In this document: piece after piece, positions 42,915-51,328 of the stretch
Layout: each line of letters opens with the position of its first letter
Position numbering within the stretch: the stretch's first letter is position 1
Source: Polyangiaceae bacterium
GTDB taxonomy: Bacteria; Myxococcota_A; Polyangia; Polyangiales; Polyangiaceae
DNA: 64,000 nt
Direction: 5' to 3'
Assembly (NCBI GenBank): GCA_020633235.1
Contig: JACKEA010000004.1
Coordinates: 62,001 to 126,000, forward strand
Made by a program: the position numbers and the translations under genes
Notes under the pieces: model-generated
What the model was told of the DNA's origin: nothing
Seen by the model: only the letters and a program-made list of their open reading frames with translations
The model's database searches: none

Positions 42915-42944
42915 GGCGCGAGCATAGCATCCGACGGCTGGCGC

Positions 42945-42999
42945 GAGGTCCCGCGGCGGACCGACATTCATTCGAAGGATGTCGGGGCGGCGCGGTAAC
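42945..42999 (+). repeat. Intergenic hairpin repeat, copy at 42.9 kb
   Basis: Inner stem CCGACAT / ATGTCGG (7 bp, perfect) closes a loop containing CATTCGAAG; outer arms CCGCGGCGGA and GGCGGCGCGG pair with about three mismatches. It lies between the divergent small minus-strand gene and the beta-helix gene. Arms and loop match the copies at 47.9-52.4 kb in the same orientation. Confidence 0.75.
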
Positions 43000-43060
43000 T
43001 GCGCGCTGCTCGGAAAAGTCCTTTTCGCGCCGCACCCGAGATCGGACAATCATCGTCACG

Positions 43061-44524
43061 ATGACGACCACCACGCGCTTTCGGACCATTGGACTCGGGG
43101 TTTGCTTGCTCTTCGCGAGCGGTAGCGCCGCGGCAGCAACGCGCAGCGTTGGGCCCGGCAAGCAATACGCCACGCCCTGCGCCGCAGTGGCGGCGGCGTC
43201 GGATGGTGACGTCATCGAGATCGATGCTGCGGGCAACTACGACGGTGACGTGTGCGCCATCAACAAGAACCAGCTCACACTGAAGGGCGTGAACGGCCGC
43301 GCCAAGATCGACGCTGCTGGGCAGAACGCGCAGGGCAAGGCCATCTGGGTGATCAGCGGCAACGACGTGACGGTGGAGAACATCGAGCTCACGGGAGCCA
43401 CGGTGCAAGATCAGAACGGCGCCGGCATTCGCCAGGAGGGCGCGAACCTCACGGTGCGCCATTGCTACTTCCACGACAACGAGAACGGTATCCTGGCCGG
43501 GGACAACCCCAACAGCGAGATCTTGATCGAGTACAGCGAGTTCGATCACAACGGCTACGGCGACGGGTACTCGCACAACCTGTACATCAATCACGTCAAG
43601 AAGCTCACGTTTCAGTACAACTGGTCGCACCGCGCGAAGATCGGACACCTGTTCAAGTCGCGCGCGGCGGAGACGCACGTGCTCTACAACCGCCTCACGG
43701 GGGAGGGCGACGGCACCCAGAGCTACGAGATCGACGTCCCCAACGGCGGCAAGACCTACGTGATCGGCAACCTGGTGGAGCAAGGTCCGCAGACGGACAA
43801 CCCGAACATGCTCGCCTACCAGGAAGAAGGGGCCAACGCCGCCAACCCCAGCCACGAGCTGTTCGTGATCAACAACACCTTCGTGAACGACAAGGGCAAC
43901 GGCACCTTCGTGAACATCGGCGGCAGCGTGAGCACGCCCGCGGTGATCAAGAACAACATCTTCTTCGGCGGCGGCACCGTTACGAATCAGGGTAACGCCG
44001 ACCAGGCCAACAACGAGAGCGGCACCACCACGTGCCTCGCGGACGCAGCGAACTTCGACTACCACCTGGTGGCCGGCTCGCCCTGCGTGGACGCCGGGGT
44101 GGATCCCGGAACCGGCGCGGGCATGGCCCTCCTGCCGCAGTTCCAGTACGTGCACCCGGCGGATCGCGAGAACCGCACCTCGGTGGGCGCGATCGACATC
44201 GGCGCCTACGAGCTCGGCGGCGGCAGCGCGGGCACGGGTGGCGCGGGGGGCAGCGGCGGTGGAAACACCGGCGGCAGCGCGGGCTCCGCAACCGGCGGCG
44301 CCGCGGGCGCGGGTACCGGCGGCGGCGCGACGGGCGGCGCATCGAGCGGCGGCAGCTCCAGCGGCGGCGCGGCGGGCAGCACGGGAAGCGGCGGCAGCAA
44401 GGCCGGCGGCTCGAGCAGCGACGACGGCGGCTGCGGCTGCCGCGTCGGCACGCGCCCCACGCCGGGCTCGTGGTTCGCGTTCGCGGCGGCGTTGGGCCTG
44501 CTCGCGCTGCGCCGTCGGCGCTGA
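43061..44524 (+). CDS. Right-handed parallel beta-helix protein with MYXO-CTERM tail
   Basis: A 487-residue exported protein (signal LGVCLLFASGSAAAA). Residues 30-375 form a right-handed beta-helix of pectate-lyase/PbH1 type, with turns such as VIEIDAAGNYDG, DVTVENIELTGATVQDQNGAG, NLTVRHCYFHDNENGI, ILIEYSEFDHNGYGDGYSHNL and THVLYNRLTGEG. A Gly/Ser/Ala spacer follows (about 385-455), then DGGCGCRVG and a hydrophobic stretch ending in LRRRR: a MYXO-CTERM-like surface-sorting tail. Such folds often bind or cut polysaccharides; catalytic residues cannot be assigned. It converges with a second beta-helix gene with three bases between stops. Confidence 0.87.
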   Translation: MTTTTRFRTIGLGVCLLFASGSAAAATRSVGPGKQYATPCAAVAAASDGDVIEIDAAGNYDGDVCAINKNQLTLKGVNGRAKIDAAGQNAQGKAIWVISGNDVTVENIELTGATVQDQNGAGIRQEGANLTVRHCYFHDNENGILAGDNPNSEILIEYSEFDHNGYGDGYSHNLYINHVKKLTFQYNWSHRAKIGHLFKSRAAETHVLYNRLTGEGDGTQSYEIDVPNGGKTYVIGNLVEQGPQTDNPNMLAYQEEGANAANPSHELFVINNTFVNDKGNGTFVNIGGSVSTPAVIKNNIFFGGGTVTNQGNADQANNESGTTTCLADAANFDYHLVAGSPCVDAGVDPGTGAGMALLPQFQYVHPADRENRTSVGAIDIGAYELGGGSAGTGGAGGSGGGNTGGSAGSATGGAAGAGTGGGATGGASSGGSSSGGAAGSTGSGGSKAGGSSSDDGGCGCRVGTRPTPGSWFAFAAALGLLALRRRR

Positions 44525-44527
44525 CGT

Positions 44528-46234
44528 CTATTGCTCGAGAGCGCCGCGATCGACGCCGCCGCCCTGGGGGCGCGCGGTGCCGTTCAGGTCCACGGCGATG
44601 CTCTGGCCGAACAGGCTCTGGAACGTGGCCCAAGAGCTGGGGCTCACGCCGCTGTCCAGGGCTGGGCTCCCGGTTTGCAGCGTGAAGTCCCCGGTGACGG
44701 GGCTCTGAAGCAGCGCGTCTGCTTCGAGGCACGCGGTGCAGGCTCCAGGAAACGCCGCATTCAGTCCCGCCACGTCCATCCCCTTGTTCGAGCCCCAGCG
44801 CACCACCGCGGGGGCGTCCATCAGCTCGTGCTCCAGGCTCGAGCCCGCGGCGGCGGTGGGGTCCTCTATGTGCACGTGCGCCCCGGCGATGGTCGACAGC
44901 AAGTCGTTCTTCGCGAGCAGCGGTCCGGTGCCCCGAGCATAGGTGATGCCCACGTCAGCGTCGTAGATGGTGTTGTTCTCGACGTGCTTGGTGGCGTCCT
45001 GATCCGTGAAGTGAAGCCCCGCGCCGGTCTGCCATGGATCCGTGCTGGGCGCGCTGGCGTCCTGCTTGTGGATGTCGTGGATCAGATTGCCGATGACGTA
45101 CACGTCCTTGCCGGGGCCGGGCACGTTGTCCACGTCGCCTACGTTGGTGGACGACGTGATGCCCATCTCGCAGTCGTAGATCTCGTTGAACACGATCCAT
45201 AGCCGCTCGGGCCCGTACTGAAAGCCGATGCCAGCGCCGCCGGACGAGTTGGACGGGCGGTGCCCGTGGACCACGTTCTGCGAGAAGATCACGTCCGTGC
45301 TCTGTTTGCTCCACAGGCCCGTCTGCTTGTTCTCGTAGGCGAGGTTCTTGCCCACGTACACGTGGTGCAGGGTGTCCATCAGCCCTGCCTTCTTGGCGTT
45401 GATCTGAAGGCCGTCGCCGCTGTTGCGGTACATCACGTTGCCCACGATCCAGACGTGGTTCGCGTGATGCCCGAGGGCGATGCCGTGGTGGTCCTCGTCC
45501 GTCGTGGCATTCAAATTGCCGTTGTCGTGCACTTGGTTGTCGTAGAACACGATGTGCTCCGCGGTCGCCGGGTCGTCTTCCGGGTTCCAGCGGCCGGTGT
45601 ACAGGCCCGCGCTCGGCCCACCGACGCCGTTCCGCACCTCGCTGTGGCGCACCACCACGTGGTCGCTGGGCGTGAGCACGGAGACGCCGCTGTCGGGGCC
45701 GTTGAAGTCGAAATGTTCGACGATCAGGTAGCTCCCGGACAGCTCCACTGGCGCTTCGATCTTCGGCGGCGCCGAGCTGTCCGCCGCCACCACGAACACC
45801 GGGCTCGCGGAAGTGCCGGCTGCGGCAATGGACACGTCGTTCGTGTAAGGACCGCCCGCGACAAAAACCGTCGCCCCGGCGGGCAAGCTCTTCGGGATCG
45901 TGAGCCGCGGCTTGTCTGGCGTACCCTGCGGATTGGCGTCGTCCGTCGCGGCCGGGTGCGTGTTGTCCACGTAGTACCCTGGCGTCTTCGGAGCCTCTTC
46001 GTGAATGCCGAACTCCGGCTCGGGGATCGCGACAGGCCAACCGCTGAGCCCAGCGCTGCCGCCAGTGCCTGCGCTGCCGCCCGTGCCCGCCGTGCCGCCC
46101 GTCCCGCCGCCGCTACCCCCGCTGCCGCTCGTGCCTCCGCTGCCTGCGGCGCCGTCCGAGCTGTCGGACCCGCAGCCCGCGGTGAAGAGAGCAGTGCACA
46201 CCACGAACGCCACGCGAAACACCAGGCCGGCCAT
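44528..46234 (-). CDS. Secreted lipoprotein with parallel beta-helix
   Basis: A 568-residue lipoprotein (lipobox FTAGC, Cys21) with a Gly/Ser/Thr spacer, then a beta-helix with typical turns (LIVEHFDFNGPDSGVSVLTPSDHVVVRHSEVRNG, IVFYDNQVHDNGN, VWIVGNVMYRNSGDGLQIN, NNTIYDADVGITYARG). The C-terminal LQTGSPALDSGV and RPQGGGVDRGALEQ close as in the choice-of-anchor-Q / right-handed beta-helix family. It shares architecture with the convergent neighbour, but the tail is absent and a lipid anchor replaces it, so these are probably ancient paralogues, not a recent duplication. Polysaccharide binding or cleavage is a reasonable guess. Confidence 0.87.
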   Translation of the reverse strand: MAGLVFRVAFVVCTALFTAGCGSDSSDGAAGSGGTSGSGGSGGGTGGTAGTGGSAGTGGSAGLSGWPVAIPEPEFGIHEEAPKTPGYYVDNTHPAATDDANPQGTPDKPRLTIPKSLPAGATVFVAGGPYTNDVSIAAAGTSASPVFVVAADSSAPPKIEAPVELSGSYLIVEHFDFNGPDSGVSVLTPSDHVVVRHSEVRNGVGGPSAGLYTGRWNPEDDPATAEHIVFYDNQVHDNGNLNATTDEDHHGIALGHHANHVWIVGNVMYRNSGDGLQINAKKAGLMDTLHHVYVGKNLAYENKQTGLWSKQSTDVIFSQNVVHGHRPSNSSGGAGIGFQYGPERLWIVFNEIYDCEMGITSSTNVGDVDNVPGPGKDVYVIGNLIHDIHKQDASAPSTDPWQTGAGLHFTDQDATKHVENNTIYDADVGITYARGTGPLLAKNDLLSTIAGAHVHIEDPTAAAGSSLEHELMDAPAVVRWGSNKGMDVAGLNAAFPGACTACLEADALLQSPVTGDFTLQTGSPALDSGVSPSSWATFQSLFGQSIAVDLNGTARPQGGGVDRGALEQ

Positions 46235-46250
46235 GATCTCAGGGTAGCGC

Positions 46251-46270
46251 GGTTCGCGGCCGAGCGAACC
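46251..46270. other. Perfect stem-loop upstream of beta-helix gene
   Basis: GGTTCGC-GGCCGA-GCGAACC, a 7-bp perfect inverted repeat 17 bases upstream of the minus-strand beta-helix start and about 107 bases after the stop of the GlxA-type gene. No T-run follows on either strand. It could be an operator or a weak terminator; neither is demonstrated. Confidence 0.4.
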
Positions 46271-46377
46271 CTTGCGCTGGGCGACGATCTCCATCAATTG
46301 AGCGGTCGACGACCGGAGGCGTGCAGCGAGGGAGTCGAGATGTTGCGACTCAGAGCTCAGAGAGAGGACCGACGGGG

Positions 46378-47340
46378 CTAGTTCCGCGCCCGAAGCTCCC
46401 GGACTCCGCGCCCGAGTTTCCGCCGCAGCAACGTGCGCAGCGTGGTGCCGTCCCCGTAGCCCACCGCCGCCGCCACCTCTTCGACATCCTGGGTCGTCGT
46501 CTGCAGCAAATGCACGGCGCGTTCCACGCGCAGGTCCTGCACGTAACCGACGGGCGACTTGTTGAGCACGTCGCGCAGACGGCGCGCCAGCGTTCGTTCG
46601 CTGGTGCCCACCGCGCGTGCCGCGTGACTGAGGGAAAAGCGCTCGCTCAAATGCGAGCGCGCCCAGCGTTCGAAGCGCTCCACGAGCGGATCGTCGTGCG
46701 AGAGCTGATCGACGATTGCGTAGCTCGACTGGGACGGGCGCGAATCGACCACGAGGTAGCGCGCGGTGGTGGCAGCCAGAGACGGACTCTTGCGCCGTAC
46801 CATCCACAAGGCCAAATCGACATGAGCGAGAGCCGCGCCGGCGGTGACGCGCTTGCGATGCTCGACGACCATGCGGGACTCCTCCAGCTCCACTGCCGGA
46901 AACAGGTCCCGGAACAGCGGCGCGAGCCACCAGGTGGTCGTCGCGCGGCCGCCATCGAGCAGACCGGTGTGCGCCAACACGAAGGTACCCGTGCAAGCCG
47001 CCGCTAGTTGAGAGCCCGCCGCGCCGTACGCGCACAGGACGTCGCTGGCGTCGGCGACGTCCTTTCGGGCCAATGCCGAACGCAACGCGTCGGGCACTTT
47101 GCAGCCGAGCGCGGGAATCACGACCATGTCGGGCGCGTCCGCGGGCGCCGAACCGACGGGCACGCTCAGGCCCTGTTGCGTGATCACTTTGCGACGAACG
47201 CCGACCAATCGGATTCGGAACATCGGACCGCCGCGCCGGCCGGAAGCCACAGCCAGGTCGTTGGCCGTGGACAGGGTATCGAGCACCGCGGATAGCCCGA
47301 GATCGAAAACGCCATCCAAAACCAGAACGCAGACCTCCAT
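46378..47340 (-). CDS. GlxA-type AraC regulator (DJ-1/PfpI domain + AraC HTH)
   Basis: A 320-residue regulator. The N-terminal 170 residues form a DJ-1/PfpI domain (CVLVLDGVFDLGLSAVLDTL, MVVIPALGC, AAACTGTFVLAHTGLLDGGRATTTWW) with the nucleophile-position Cys in ACTGTF. The C-terminal 100 residues are a double HTH of AraC type (FSLSHAARAVGTSERTLARRLRD, DVEEVAAAVGYGDGTTLRTLLRRKLG). The start at 47340 follows immediately after a 10-bp palindrome on the minus strand; an upstream ATG at 47382 would translate through it. It is divergent from the ABM monooxygenase gene, the likely target. Confidence 0.9.
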   Translation of the reverse strand: MEVCVLVLDGVFDLGLSAVLDTLSTANDLAVASGRRGGPMFRIRLVGVRRKVITQQGLSVPVGSAPADAPDMVVIPALGCKVPDALRSALARKDVADASDVLCAYGAAGSQLAAACTGTFVLAHTGLLDGGRATTTWWLAPLFRDLFPAVELEESRMVVEHRKRVTAGAALAHVDLALWMVRRKSPSLAATTARYLVVDSRPSQSSYAIVDQLSHDDPLVERFERWARSHLSERFSLSHAARAVGTSERTLARRLRDVLNKSPVGYVQDLRVERAVHLLQTTTQDVEEVAAAVGYGDGTTLRTLLRRKLGRGVRELRARN

Positions 47341-47374
47341 GGCGAAAACAGTATCATTGTTGTCGTTTTCGCCA
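47340..47374. promoter_or_regulatory. Palindromic operator candidate between glxA-like and ABM genes
   Basis: TGGCGAAAAC, 15 nt (AGTATCATTGTTGTC) and GTTTTCGCCA form perfect 10-bp arms in the 100-bp divergent region, with one arm abutting the GlxA-type start codon. AT-rich in an otherwise GC-rich window. Probably the binding site of the GlxA-type regulator on its own gene and on the divergent ABM gene, as is common for this family. Confidence 0.65.
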
Positions 47375-47442
47375 ATGGGCACCGACCCCCTGGGCCTCTA
47401 CCTTTACTTCACCACGCCGGCGTGCGTGGCAAGGAGGTACTC

Positions 47443-47742
47443 ATGGTCAAAGTTGGTTTGTTCGTGCGGTTGGAGGCCAAGCCCGGCAAGGAGCAGGAGC
47501 TGGAGGGATTCGTGAAGGGCGCGCTGCCGCTCGCTCGAGAGGAGCCGGGGACCACGGCGTGGTTTGCGGTCAAGCTGGGACCGTCCACCTTCGCCATCTT
47601 CGACGTGTTCGAAGAGGAAGCGGGGCGCCAAGCGCACTTGGAAGGACGCATCGCGGCCGCACTGATGGCCAAGGCGGACGAGCTCTTGGCGAGCCCTCCC
47701 AACATCGAGAAGCACGACGTGCTAGCCGCAAAATTGCCCTGA
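47443..47742 (+). CDS. ABM-family (antibiotic biosynthesis monooxygenase-like) protein
   Basis: A 99-residue ferredoxin-like dimeric alpha-beta barrel protein. Typical text: GLFVRLEAKPGKEQELEGFVKGA, EEPGTTAWFAVKLGPSTFAIFDVFEEE, AHLEGRIAAALMAKADELL. The start has an unusually strong Shine-Dalgarno AAGGAGG five bases upstream, so high translation is expected. Members oxidise quinol-type aromatic compounds without cofactor, or simply bind ligands; the substrate is unknown. It lies divergent from the GlxA-type regulator, which suggests inducible control through the palindrome between them. Confidence 0.92.
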   Translation: MVKVGLFVRLEAKPGKEQELEGFVKGALPLAREEPGTTAWFAVKLGPSTFAIFDVFEEEAGRQAHLEGRIAAALMAKADELLASPPNIEKHDVLAAKLP

Positions 47743-47870
47743 AGACACGTCCAGCGGCGCCGCCGGTCTCGACTGCGGCGCCGCCGCACCGTCCTTCCGG
47801 CGGGTGGCCGGCGCAGTTGTGACCTGCCCGTGAAGGGCGGTGAGGACGACGAATGCGAGAAGGAGCAAGC

Positions 47871-47927
47871 GAGGTTCCGCGCCGAACCAACATCCATACG
47901 AAGATTGCTGGTCCGCCGCGGAACCTC
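47871..47927 (+). repeat. Intergenic hairpin repeat, copy at 47.9 kb
   Basis: Outer arms GAGGTTCCGCG and CGCGGAACCTC pair perfectly (11 bp); the inner arms CCGAACCA and TGGTCCG pair with two mismatches; the loop contains CATACGAAG. This is the longest outer stem of the family. It lies 44 bases upstream of the IgGFc-binding-like lipoprotein start. Confidence 0.85.
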
Positions 47928-47971
47928 GCGGACGCGTGAACGCCGCGCAGAGGCGCTGCATCTACGGGTGC

Positions 47972-49618
47972 ATGCGCGCTGTCGCGGCGCTGCCGCTGAT
48001 CTTGGCATTGGGGTGCGCCACGTCGTCCGGCGCGGGTGGCGGCGCGAATCCGGACGGCGGCGCCGGCACTGGCGGCGGTGGCGGAACTTCGCCTATCGAC
48101 GCCGGCTTCGACGACTGCAAGAGCCTCGCGGCGCCCAACAGCTACATCGGCTGCGAATACTGGCCCACGGTGACCAGCAACGCGTTCCTGACGGACGGCT
48201 TCGCGTTTGCCGTCGTGGTCTCCAATGCGGAGCCGAAGCCTGCCCAGGTGGAGGTGACGCGGGGCGGCACAGCGGTCGCGGAAAAGCTCGTGGCTCCGGG
48301 GGACGTCGCGGTCATCGCGTTGCCCTGGGTGGAGGCGCTCAAGAACGACCCGACGTCCATCATGGACTACCACTCCGGCATCTTCCCCACGGCGGCCTAC
48401 CACCTGCGGAGCAGCGTGCCGGTGACGGTGTACCAGTTCAATCCGCTGGAGTTTGCCATCGATCCGGCACCCGCGGATTGCCTGATCCAGTCCGGCGGCG
48501 TGTGCAAGTCCTCGACCAACGACGCCTCCCTCTTGCTCCCCAAGTCCGCGCTAGCCGGCGAGTACTACGTGCTGTCGTACCCGTCGCATCTCGGCAACTA
48601 CGGAGCGACCTCCGTGTTCCCCAAGACCGGCTGGCACGCGCTCCCGGGCTTTGCCAGCGTCGTCGCGACGGAAGACGGAACCACGGTGGAGGTGACGGCT
48701 GGCGGCAAGGTGCGTGCGGGACAGGGCGTGCCCGCTCTCGAGCCGGGGCAGACGGCGAGCTTCAGCCTGAACGCGGGGGACGTGCTCTCGCTGCTGTCCG
48801 AGGCGCCAACGCCGGCGGAGGCGAGCTGCACCGGGAACGTGTGCACGGGCGGCGAGCTCTTCGATCTGACGGGAACTCGCATCAACGCGAACAAGCCCGT
48901 GAGCGTGATCGCCGGGCACGACTGCACCATGGTGCCGTACGACAAGAACGCGTGCGACCACCTGGAGGAGAGCATGCTGCCGGTGCAATCCCTGGGAAAG
49001 GAAGTCATCGCCGCACCGCCGATTCCGCTGCTCGCGGCCGCCGGTAGCGGTTTCGCCGCGGAGGCGTACTACCTGCGCGTGCTGTCCGCGGCCGACGACA
49101 ACCTCGTGTTCGTCTCGTCGGATGTCGACCAGCAGCTCACCCTGGGCGCGGGTCAGTGGGTGGAAGTTGGTCCGCTACAAGGCCACGCGCGGGTGATCGC
49201 TCAGAACAAGATCCTGGTGGCGCAGTACCTGGTGGGACAAGAGGCGTCCGCCGTGGGTGCGCTGGCCGGGGATCCGTCCCAGACGACGCTGGTTCCCATC
49301 GAGCAGTATCGCAAGGAGTACGCGTTCTACGTACCGCAGACGTTTCGCCAGAGCTTCTTGGACGTGCTGTCCGTGGGCTACCCCGTGGCCCAGCTCGACG
49401 GCGTGCCCATCCCGAAGGACGACTTCAAGATCGCCGTCACCTACGCCAACGGCCAAGAAGAGCCGCGAGTAGCGGCGCGGCTGCCGGTGGAGCCGGGCCT
49501 GCACCGCCTCACGGGCGACCTACCCGTCGGGCTCAACGTCTACGGCTACGGCGACTACACCAGCTACGCCTATCCCGGCGGCCTCGAGCTCGCCCCCATC
49601 GTGATCACACCCCGATAA
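47972..49618 (+). CDS. IgGFc-binding-like lipoprotein
   Basis: A 548-residue lipoprotein (lipobox LALGC, Cys15; start at 47972) with a short Gly/Ala spacer, then a domain matching the IgGFc-binding-protein N-terminal family of bacterial exported proteins. Diagnostic-looking stretches: CEYWPTVTSN, FAFAVVVSNAEPKPAQVEVTRGG, AYHLRSSVPVTVYQFNPLEF, TNDASLLLPKSALAGEYYVLSYPS and PVSVIAGHDCTMVPYDKNACDHLEESMLP. These proteins are numerous in Myxococcota and probably act in surface adhesion; the IgG link is historical. The upstream frame back to 47840 runs through the hairpin repeat and is not believed to be coding. Confidence 0.87.
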   Translation: MRAVAALPLILALGCATSSGAGGGANPDGGAGTGGGGGTSPIDAGFDDCKSLAAPNSYIGCEYWPTVTSNAFLTDGFAFAVVVSNAEPKPAQVEVTRGGTAVAEKLVAPGDVAVIALPWVEALKNDPTSIMDYHSGIFPTAAYHLRSSVPVTVYQFNPLEFAIDPAPADCLIQSGGVCKSSTNDASLLLPKSALAGEYYVLSYPSHLGNYGATSVFPKTGWHALPGFASVVATEDGTTVEVTAGGKVRAGQGVPALEPGQTASFSLNAGDVLSLLSEAPTPAEASCTGNVCTGGELFDLTGTRINANKPVSVIAGHDCTMVPYDKNACDHLEESMLPVQSLGKEVIAAPPIPLLAAAGSGFAAEAYYLRVLSAADDNLVFVSSDVDQQLTLGAGQWVEVGPLQGHARVIAQNKILVAQYLVGQEASAVGALAGDPSQTTLVPIEQYRKEYAFYVPQTFRQSFLDVLSVGYPVAQLDGVPIPKDDFKIAVTYANGQEEPRVAARLPVEPGLHRLTGDLPVGLNVYGYGDYTSYAYPGGLELAPIVITPR

Positions 49619-49723
49619 CGCCGTCACTCGTGCAGCCTCACTGCCGCCTCGGGAGAGGCCAGGCGCCGACCGTCGTCGCAGGGAAGGGCCGTTACTCCGT
49701 CGACGCTGAGACGGCCGAAGAAC

Positions 49724-49778
49724 GAGGTTCCGCGCCGAACCAACATCCATACGAAGAATGTCGGTACGGCGCGGTAAC
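49724..49778 (+). repeat. Intergenic hairpin repeat, copy at 49.7 kb
   Basis: Arms CCGCGCCGAACCAACAT and ATGTCGGTACGGCGCGG pair with two or three mismatches around a CATACGAAG loop. It sits between two convergent genes. Similarity to the 52.4-kb copy continues past the 3' arm (GGTAACA-C-CGCGACTACGCC) into the 3' end of the neighbouring minus-strand gene. Confidence 0.85.
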
Positions 49779-49785
49779 ACCGCGA

Positions 49786-50526
49786 CTACGCCGGCTCGGG
49801 CTCGTCCAGATCGACCCCGCGAACGTCGATCTCCAGCGTGCCGCCCAAGATCTTCGCGTAGCGCTCACACATGGAGAGCACTTCGTCCATGTCGGACAGC
49901 TCCATCACCGCAAAGCCGCCGATGAGCTCCTTGGACTCCGAGAACGGCCCGTCGACGACTCGCATTCGGTTGTCGGTGAACACCAGGCGCTTGGCCTTCG
50001 CACTCGGCTTCAGGCGCAGCGACTTGACCAGCACGCCGGCCTTGGTCATCTCGGTCTTAAGACGGGTCAGCGCGGCCTTCTGTTGGGCACTGCGCCCGGC
50101 CCCCTCCGTCGCCGCATCCGCCTTCTCGATCAGGAGCATCTGCAGCGGAGGATTCTCCGGCGCCGGCATCAGGCCGATGTCCCACGGCTCGTTGACCTTC
50201 CCGAGCTCGAGCTCGCCGTCGCCCAGGATCTTGCCATACCGCTCGGCCCAGCCGATGGCTTGCTCGCGCGTCTGCACCTTGAGCATCAACGCTGCCGCCG
50301 GAAGCTCGTGCTCTCCGGCGTAGGGACCGTGCTGGATCGTGCAGCGCCCCTCGCGGAACACCAGCCGGCTTCGCGTCTTGCTGGCGCTGAGACCGGCCCC
50401 GTCGATGAAGCGACCGTCCGCCGCGTACTCACCGATGAGCTCGCCCATCTGGGTGACGACCTCCATCGGCGGGGGCTGCCCGGCTTCGGTCTGGGGGTCG
50501 TTCTTGTGCATGATCATGTAACGCAT
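49786..50526 (-). CDS. Tandem YCII/DGPF-domain protein
   Basis: A 246-residue protein made of two ferredoxin-like YCII-related domains. Domain 1 (about 1-115): RYMIMHKND, GLSASKTRSRLVFREGRCTIQHGPYAGEHELPAA; domain 2 (about 125-245): LQMLLIEKAD, LVKSLRLKPSAKAKRLVFTDNRMRVVDGPFSESKELIGGFAVMELSD. DGPF/PhnB-like proteins of this group are often encoded with ECF sigma factors; none lies here. ATG at 50526 has AGGAG 8 bases upstream. Catalytic activity is unproven in the family. Confidence 0.88.
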   Translation of the reverse strand: MRYMIMHKNDPQTEAGQPPPMEVVTQMGELIGEYAADGRFIDGAGLSASKTRSRLVFREGRCTIQHGPYAGEHELPAAALMLKVQTREQAIGWAERYGKILGDGELELGKVNEPWDIGLMPAPENPPLQMLLIEKADAATEGAGRSAQQKAALTRLKTEMTKAGVLVKSLRLKPSAKAKRLVFTDNRMRVVDGPFSESKELIGGFAVMELSDMDEVLSMCERYAKILGGTLEIDVRGVDLDEPEPA

Positions 50527-50754
50527 TGGGAGACTCCTGACGGCTTGGGGTGGGGAAGCGCGGTCCGTCGTGGGCCGCAAGCGCTTCCGGTTGCTACCCA
50601 GGCGACAGACGAGCCCGCGGACCATCGACAGGTACCGGCGTTCTTTTTGTAACTATTGAAGTTCATTGCGAATTCTTGCCAGCCGTGGGGCGCGTTTGCT
50701 GCACAACCCACGGCATCACGCGTCGATGGGACGGCACCTGCGAAAGGAAGAGCC

Positions 50755-51135
50755 GTGCCGCGCGTCGTTGCCCTCGTCGTATGTGCCCTTACGGTCGTCG
50801 TCATTTATCGCTACCGTCACGCCACGTCGGACGTCGCGCGGCTGGCGGCGGGGCTGGCCGGCGGCGCGTGCTTCCTGCTTCTGGTCTCGTCAGGTGTGCT
50901 GTCGTTCGCACCACGCGGTGCGATGCACATCCTGACCAGCGGTGCCCTCGTTGGTCTCGCCGTCCATCTGTTGCACCAGCGCACAGCGCGGCAGCTGCAC
51001 AGCGGAATACTCGCCCTGATGGCGGCCCTCTTGAACCTGCTGCCGCCCTCGAGCCCACTGGTGATCCCCGCGCTAGTCGCCTCCGCGGGGATGTTCACGT
51101 GGGTGCATCTCGGACGCTTTCGCGGACGAGCGTGA
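50755..51135 (+). CDS. Small four-helix membrane protein
   Basis: A 126-residue protein from GTG at 50755, preceded by AAAGGAAGAG. Four hydrophobic segments are visible: VVALVVCALTVVVIYRYR, LAAGLAGGACFLLLVSSGVLSF, ILTSGALVGLAVHLLH, and LIVLMAALLNLL-like through LVIPALVASAGMFTWVHLG. It ends in a basic tail (GRFRGRA). No family recognised. The upstream 228 bp to the divergent YCII gene contain an AT-rich patch (50636-50685), which could hold its promoter. Confidence 0.65.
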   Translation: MPRVVALVVCALTVVVIYRYRHATSDVARLAAGLAGGACFLLLVSSGVLSFAPRGAMHILTSGALVGLAVHLLHQRTARQLHSGILALMAALLNLLPPSSPLVIPALVASAGMFTWVHLGRFRGRA

Positions 51136-51148
51136 CGCACGTCGCTCC

Positions 51149-51203
51149 GTTTCCGCGCCGCACCAACATCAATACGAAGATTGCTGGTGCGGCGCGGTAC
51201 CTC
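51149..51203 (+). repeat. Intergenic hairpin repeat, copy at 51.1 kb
   Basis: Perfect 13-bp stem CCGCGCCGCACCA / TGGTGCGGCGCGG around ACATCAATACGAAGATTGC. The ninth stem position is a C-G pair here but T-A in the 52.4-kb copy: a compensatory change that keeps pairing. It begins 13 bases after the stop of the small membrane protein gene. Confidence 0.9.
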
Positions 51204-51328
51204 ACGCGGACGACAGCCGTCAGAGTAAGAGGCTTGCGTTCGCGATGTAGAGGCAGCCTCCGTTGGCAGCCGGACGAATTCACCATGGCGAACCGCGGAC
51301 TATCGGCGCACTGATCTGTCGGGTGAGC

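Noticed and set aside
42735..43049. 104-codon frame through the 42.9-kb hairpin
   Set aside because: The upstream part only translates the repeat; the shorter start at 42914 is preferred.
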